21,285 nucleotides of DNA from Acropora yongei. Its lineage: Eukaryota; Cnidaria; Anthozoa; Scleractinia; Acroporidae. Positions 16,601-21,285 of the stretch are shown one piece after another. The DNA is taken from the NCBI GenBank assembly GCA_014634225.1, contig BLFN01000513.1, forward strand, positions 138,400-159,684. The letters are read 5' to 3'. The notes beneath the pieces are model-generated. The model did no database searches, had not been told where the DNA came from, and saw only the letters and a program-made list of their open reading frames with translations. A program made the translations under genes and the position numbers. How positions within the stretch are numbered: position 1 is the stretch's first letter; every line of letters starts with the position of its first letter.

Positions 16601-17790
16601 TCATTACTGCTATTGTTTATGGATATATATTTTTATATATGTATATATCTTAGTTTCCAGGGACCAATTGCCCGAGGCGTAGTTATTTTTCGCTATGAAA
16701 GTCTCAGAAAAAAGGGTTATCCACTGGGATTAAAGTTAACAACAACAACGACACAAAAAAGCGTTGAAAAGACGTATGCGTTAAATTGTGCATCATTTTA
16801 ATTTGCTTTGTAAAGTCTACGTTTTCATTTATGTATTACTAAACTGATAATGAGTATCATTATCATCATGTTAATATTACACAAAGCAAATGACAATCTA
16901 TTTGTACTCATGGGAAAAAGGTAGGTAAACGTACTCAAGTCTAATTGGTGTATGTCTTTGGAAGGAATTTCGTGTCGTATCGGCGCATTTCGTTTTAGCA
17001 CGTTTCTGTTACAGGCATTAAACTAAACAAAAGAATCGACCGTGTCACCCCGCAGTACGATCATTTTTTCGTCTTTTAAGCAATTATTGCATTGTGTCCT
17101 GAGCTCCCTACCATCTCCCTTAAAAAAATATTGCGAGCTCTTAACACGACAAAGGCGCGCAAAAATGGCCAACGCCTTCAGTGGTTTCTTTCCCGTTTTA
17201 ATTTTCATTCAAGCTCTTCTGAACCACCACATACAATTATTACCTTCGCGTAATGCTTTACGAAGCCCAAGGGAACGAATAAAGTTCAAAATAAGATCGC
17301 TGTAGTTAGGGCACTTATATTCATCGTTATCATTACCAAAAAAAAAGGTGACAAACATTTTTCATTCAATTGACATATTGCACCAGAGGAATATGTTGTT
17401 TGTGACATCTGCAATATGCAGAACGTGGTTTTCTCCATCCCAATTAAAAGCAAGAGAAAAGTAAAAATATGCTGCACGAGAAAAAACAAACAAACAAAAT
17501 GAGACATTCCGATAGCTGAATTCAAAGCAACTATCTTAAAAGAAATCTCTTTCAAAAATACATATATTAGATTCAACTAGGAGTTCATAATTGAGGATTA
17601 TACTGAAGTAATGAAAGTTTCTCTTTCTTAACTTTTCGCGTCAGGTGATCTCTAAGTCCTCGTTCTTGGCTCGGAAATTAACACAAAGCGAATTGAAATG
17701 TCCTTGAAGTTATGGGACTTATGACTTACACTCGTCAAATAGCCTTATTCGTAACCTTGATATACTCTTCCTTAAGAAAAGTCAGACCTC
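16600..17790. other. CpG-enriched, no gene recognised
   Basis: 16,960-17,280 is also relatively CpG-rich and is open over short distances on both strands, but I see no splice-supported gene. It contains a TA-rich run at about 16,621-16,650 and a foldback at 16,801-16,891. Confidence 0.5.
16801..16891. repeat. Small foldback (91 bp)
   Basis: The outer arms ATTTGCTTTGT and ACAAAGCAAAT are perfect inverse complements. Inside lies a second perfect hairpin, GATAATGA-GTA-TCATTATC (16,846-16,864). It may be a very short MITE or an unstable palindrome. Confidence 0.5.
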
Positions 17791-17987
17791 ACCATGGTAG
17801 GGCACGGAGTTCCCGGTGTTGTGGTCTGACCTTCTTGTGTCGTTACCTGGCAAAAACGTGACCGGCCTGGCTTGATGTTTCCAAAACGGCTTGTGGTGTA
17901 TGAAGCCACGCTCGCTATATCAGCCACAAGTCAAAGGGACGTTGCCGAGTGCCAGAACATGTAGAAGTAGATGTAGATGTAGATGTG
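17790..17987 (+). mobile_element. Possible SINE-like dispersed repeat
   Basis: A relatively GC-rich block of about 170 bp ends in a short tandem tail of GTAGAT repeats (17,961-17,986), the layout of many SINEs. I see no clear pol III A or B box, and I cannot test copy number. It could be an unrelated unique sequence. Confidence 0.3.
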
Positions 17988-18239
17988 GGTCAAGAAGTTA
18001 ACATGTCCCTGACTATTCTACGTGAATGTTCTTCTTCCTCTTCTACTCTCCCAGTGTCTTTTTAATTGCATACCTCGGTGCCCCTCTTGCGCTGTTTCAT
18101 CAATGAAGCACTTCTGTTCTTGCCTGTCGTGTTCATTTCATCTCATTGCTTGCCATTGGCATGTAACGCAGTCTGAAGAATTGGATCCAATCTTGGCTTT
18201 TTGGGAAATGGGCTAAGCCCTTAATAAAGTTACACATAG

Positions 18240-19880
18240 AAAATGCAAAAGTGAATGCATGCAAGTATTGCGCGTTTAGTGCTGGACAGAAAAAATGCAA
18301 AGATGAATACAAGTAATTAATGCACATTTAGTGTTGAACATAAAATGCATAGATGAACGCATGCAAGTAATGCGCATTTACCGTTGGACAGAGAATGCAA
18401 AAGTGAAGAGATGCAAGTCAAGCAAATTTAGTAGACAGAAAAAATGCAAAGATGAAGACATGGCATTTAACGTTGGACAGGAAATGCAAAAAAAGAATAG
18501 ACGGATGCAAGTAATGTGCATTTAGTTTACGACATAAAAAATGCAAAGATGAATACATGCGCATTTACCTTTAGAAAATGCAAAAGTGAATAGATGCAAG
18601 TGATGTGCATTTAGCGATGGACAAAATGCAAAGATCATGCAGGTAATTCTCATTTAATGTTGGAAAGAAAATGCCAAAATGAATAAATGCAAGTAATGCA
18701 TATTTAGTGAAGGACAGGGAAAATGCAAAGATGAGTTCATGGAAGTAATGCACATTAATTTTAGCATTGGTCAGAAAATACCAAATTTAATAGCTGCAAG
18801 CGATGCGCTTTTAGTGATGAACATGACGATGCGTATTTACTGATGGAGGATGCAAAGACCATGCAAGTAATGCCCACTTAATATTGGACAAAAAATGAAT
18901 TGTAGCAAGTGCTGCAAATTTAGTGACAGACTGAGAAAACGCAAAGATGAGTGCATACAGGTCATGCGCATTAAATGTTGAACAGAAAATGCAAAAATGA
19001 ATAGATGCAAGTGATGCGCATTTAGTGATGGCCGGTGGAATGCTATGATGAATGAATGCAACGAATGCACATTGAATGTTGGACAAAGATCAGTTCATGC
19101 AAATAATGCGTATTTGGTGTTGGACAGAAAAGGCCAAAATGAATAGATGCAAGTGATGTACACAATTTTAGTGAAAACAGAAAAATTGCACAGATGAAAA
19201 CAAGTAATTAATGTACATTTAGTGTTTGACATAGAAAACACAAAGATCAATAACTGCAAATAATGCAGATTTGGTGTTGGACAAAAAATGCCAAACTGAA
19301 TACATGCAATTAATGCACATTTAGTGTTGGACAGAAAAATTGCAAAGATGAATTCATGTAATTAATGCACATTAAGTGCCAGACATAACACAATTAATGC
19401 AAAGCTGAATATATGCAAACAGTAAACATTTAATATTGGACATGGAAAATGCAATGATAAATACATGCAATTAATGCACATTTGGTGCAAGATGGAAAAA
19501 ATGCAAAAATGAATGCACGGAATTAATGCACATTTAGTGCTGGACAGAACAAAAAAGAAAGTCATGCACATTTAGTATTAGACACAAAAAATGCAAAGAT
19601 GCATACATGCAAAGAGTGCAAATTTAAATGGTGTTGTGCATAGAAAATCAAAATAGGATGCATTTAGTGTTGAATATAGAAAATGTAAAGATGAATATAT
19701 ATGCAAAAAGTGCACATGTTCTGTCGGGCAAAAAGAAAAGATTGATACATGAAAATAATGTGCATTTGGTGTCAAGACCTAAAATTTCACGATTGATACA
19801 TACAAGTTGAGCACAAAAATTTTAGTGCAGGCAAAATGCAAAGATGAAAACTTGCTGGTAGTGCATATTCAATGTTAATA
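18240..19880. repeat. Minisatellite, about 33 units, period near 50 bp
   Basis: A degenerate unit built from ATGCAAGTAATGCGCATTTA, GTGTTGGACAGAAAATGCAA and AGATGAATAC repeats. Marking each CATTTA-like core gives spacings mostly of 44-54 bp, with a few of 29-41, over about 1.6 kb. Units differ by many substitutions and small indels. Because the commonest spacing is near 51, minus-strand frames run on for a few units and give a repetitive FAFS/ALNAHYLH-like peptide. I read this as a by-product of the repeat. Confidence 0.88.
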
Positions 19881-19899
19881 CTTACTAGTACTTTGCGTA

Positions 19900-20430
19900 T
19901 TGAGTGCTTACACAAACCTGTAGATAAGTATATGATATAATTAATACTTAAAAGAACCTGTGGTGATCATTTCGTGTTTTCACAGGGAAGATGGTAATAA
20001 TTATTGCAAGTGTGTATTGATTCTTTGAAAAATTAAAGAAAACAACTTTTTGAGATGAATACTAACAAGTTTGCAACTACGTCACCTGTTTTACCCCTGC
20101 ACAAAGCTAAGTTCTTGTTGGATACTTTTGAAACATAATTCAACAAAATGAAAACATTCACCATGGATTTAATAAACAAATCAGTGATAAACCAGGAAAA
20201 CAACCATTACCACAGAATTAACCCATTTTGGTACCACTTGACAAATAATTCAAATAAGGACAGTTTGCTCTCATTAGCTCATGTTTAATTCAAGCAAGTT
20301 TTAAACCAATAAATGTTACATTAATCACAATAATTACGTTTTGCATAGAAAATCATTCTGCACCTAAATTGTCATTTACCACAGTTGACACAGCCATAGT
20401 ATGATATCAGTTCAATGTTTCTATTCATTA
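19900..20430. other. AT-rich, nothing recognised
   Basis: I see no repeat, gene or regulatory signal that I can support. It could be an intron of the candidate minus-strand gene to its right. Confidence 0.5.
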
Positions 20431-20432
20431 AC

Positions 20433-20468
20433 CTGAAAACCCCGAAGATATGTCTCATAAAATTCTTC
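20433..20468 (-). CDS. Candidate coding exon (36 nt), unknown gene
   Basis: The acceptor is ATCCCTACAG and the donor CAG/GTTAAT. Twelve whole codons read EEFYETYLRGFQ. The preceding exon at 20,535 ends on a codon boundary, so the two join in frame across a 66-nt intron. The same frame is also open straight through the intron, so a single longer exon is possible. Composition looks protein-like, but no family is identified. Confidence 0.33.
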
Positions 20469-20534
20469 CTGTAGGGATATTCTTCCATAAATTGTGATTT
20501 CACAAAAAATTTCAAAGAAATGCAAGCAAAGTAC

Positions 20535-20572
20535 CTCAGTAGGAGGTCCATTGAATGACAGAGTAGAGTATC
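20535..20572 (-). CDS. Candidate coding exon (38 nt), unknown gene
   Basis: The acceptor is GAAGCTTGGCAG and the donor GAG/GTACTT. The frame with two leading bases reads YSTLSFNGPPTE and ends on a codon boundary. The open frame also extends upstream of the acceptor (LEGSLAG), so the exon's 5' edge is uncertain. Earlier exons would lie toward or past the right edge. Confidence 0.33.
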
Positions 20573-20575
20573 CTG

Positions 20576-21285
20576 CCAAGCTTCCTTCCAAACAGTTTAT
20601 ATTTTGCAAAACCACACATGCCATGCAACTTACAGCTGTTTCAGTGCATTATATTATCATTGCAGAACTGGTAACTAATAATAATTATTAAGAGTCTTCC
20701 AATAATTATATGATTATTTAACACACTGATACAGCAGCAGTTTGTCACCCCTTCAGATTCTTACTACCAGTAGTGGCTGTAAATGGTTAGAAAAGAGTGT
20801 GTCATTGTGCAGTAAAGCTTTCAATGCAAATCGTTTCTTCACAATTTAAAAGATAAATAGGTACAATCTCATTCAATTTTATACCAATGGCACACATCCA
20901 CACATCATGAAATATTAAACAAAACAATAGAATCTCAAGTTGATTGGTTATGTTATTATTTTTTAGATTAAAAATACAGGTCACTCTACAACAGCCATTC
21001 AACCCCATGATCAGTCAATACTAATACTGGATAACTAAGAAATCAATATTTTACACAGTAGCCAAGTTATTCTAAACAAGGCAAGTCATCTGTTTTCTAA
21101 CTGCTGCCTGGCACCTCATTCTAAATGATGAACTTTTATTCAGTTTTCTTGATGAAACAATAATGACAAATAAATCATTAAGCCCACAACTGGAACAAAA
21201 TACTGGGGCATGGTAAATTTGTTACAAAAAAAAGTTCAATCAATTGGAACTACAGCTGTATGAATGGCAATAAAAACAAGACCCA
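20576..21285. other. AT-rich flank, isolated splice-like signals only
   Basis: The minus strand has a strong acceptor-like tract ending CCATTTACAG near 20,741 and a strong donor-like GTAAGT at about 20,627-20,632. I could not build a phase-consistent exon from them. AATAAA occurs on both strands near 21,140-21,175 without further support. Confidence 0.4.

Noticed and set aside
16403..16801. Overlapping ORFs of 63 (minus) and 98 (plus) codons
   Set aside because: They lie over the CpG-rich candidate promoter, where stops are rare by composition. The 98-codon frame is partly a TA-rich run and lacks any family signal.
17023..17208. Minus-strand ORF of 61 codons with a protein-like appearance (Lys/Arg-rich, CNNC)
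   Set aside because: It has a complete start and stop but no homology that I recognise, and the opposite strand is open over much of the same span. It is kept only as a note.
17165..17305. Plus-strand ATG in a good context giving 46 codons with a hydrophobic start (MANAFSGFFPVLIFIQ)
   Set aside because: It is short, without family, and overlaps the ORF above on the other strand; a signal peptide reading is speculative.
17286..17576. Minus-strand hydrophobic ORF of 96 codons
   Set aside because: It is AT-rich and has no recognisable family, start context or splice support. One such length in 21 kb is expected by chance.
18133..19775. Minus-strand ORFs of 60-91 codons with repeated FAFS and NAHYLH-like words
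   Set aside because: They follow from the minisatellite period being near a multiple of three; frames break at every indel and overlap each other.
18240..19880. CRISPR-like array
   Set aside because: The whole unit repeats with no constant repeat and unique spacer pattern, and the context is eukaryotic.

Overview
The window looks like eukaryotic, intron-rich, AT-rich DNA. It is probably from a cnidarian such as a coral or sea anemone. That guess rests on the overall texture and on one foldback repeat (13,116-13,378) that I remember from anthozoan genomes; I could not check it. I see no bacterial genes, rRNA, tRNA, CRISPR array or full-length transposon gene. No single long ORF is convincing. 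An 873-base run of N (5,413-6,285) is an assembly gap.

Region 1, about 50-14,300, is a degenerate tandem array on the minus strand. Tiny exon-like segments, about 12-70 nt, are each bounded by a GTAAGT-like donor and a pyrimidine-CAG/TAG acceptor. In transcript order (falling coordinates) they form a three-exon cassette: A (about 44-61 nt), an intron of about 290-320 nt, micro-exon B (12-19 nt), an intron of about 70-107 nt, then C (about 37-67 nt). Where no transposon has landed the repeat period is about 0.6-0.7 kb. I mark about 45 exon-like segments. Reading A-B-C by hand, six of the seven cassettes with all splice sites present are open from A through C in one register, although B length varies. 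C does not join the next A in frame. The array may be a fast-evolving coding gene, a set of alternative cassettes, a multi-exon non-coding RNA or a decaying relic.

The array carries inserted short elements: a Harbinger-like MITE (840-1,071), two members of one foldback MITE family (12,119-12,301 and 14,418-14,598) and the anthozoan-type foldback. A G/C-rich palindromic tract sits against the gap. The block 4,058-5,127 recurs after the gap at 6,286-8,087, nearly identical apart from a missing piece of about 640 bp. This is either a recent duplication or an uncollapsed second haplotype.

Region 2, about 14,600-18,200, is mostly single-copy. It holds a CpG-enriched stretch (about 16,350-17,280) with a possible minus-strand promoter and first exon at 16,287-16,590, placed where a transcript of the array would begin. 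A possible dispersed repeat ending in a GTAGAT tail lies at about 17,790-17,987.

Region 3, about 18,240-19,880, is a minisatellite of about 33 units with a period near 50 bp. Region 4, 19,900-21,285, is AT-rich and holds one candidate pair of short in-frame minus-strand exons (20,535-20,572 and 20,433-20,468) of an unidentified gene that would extend past the right edge.
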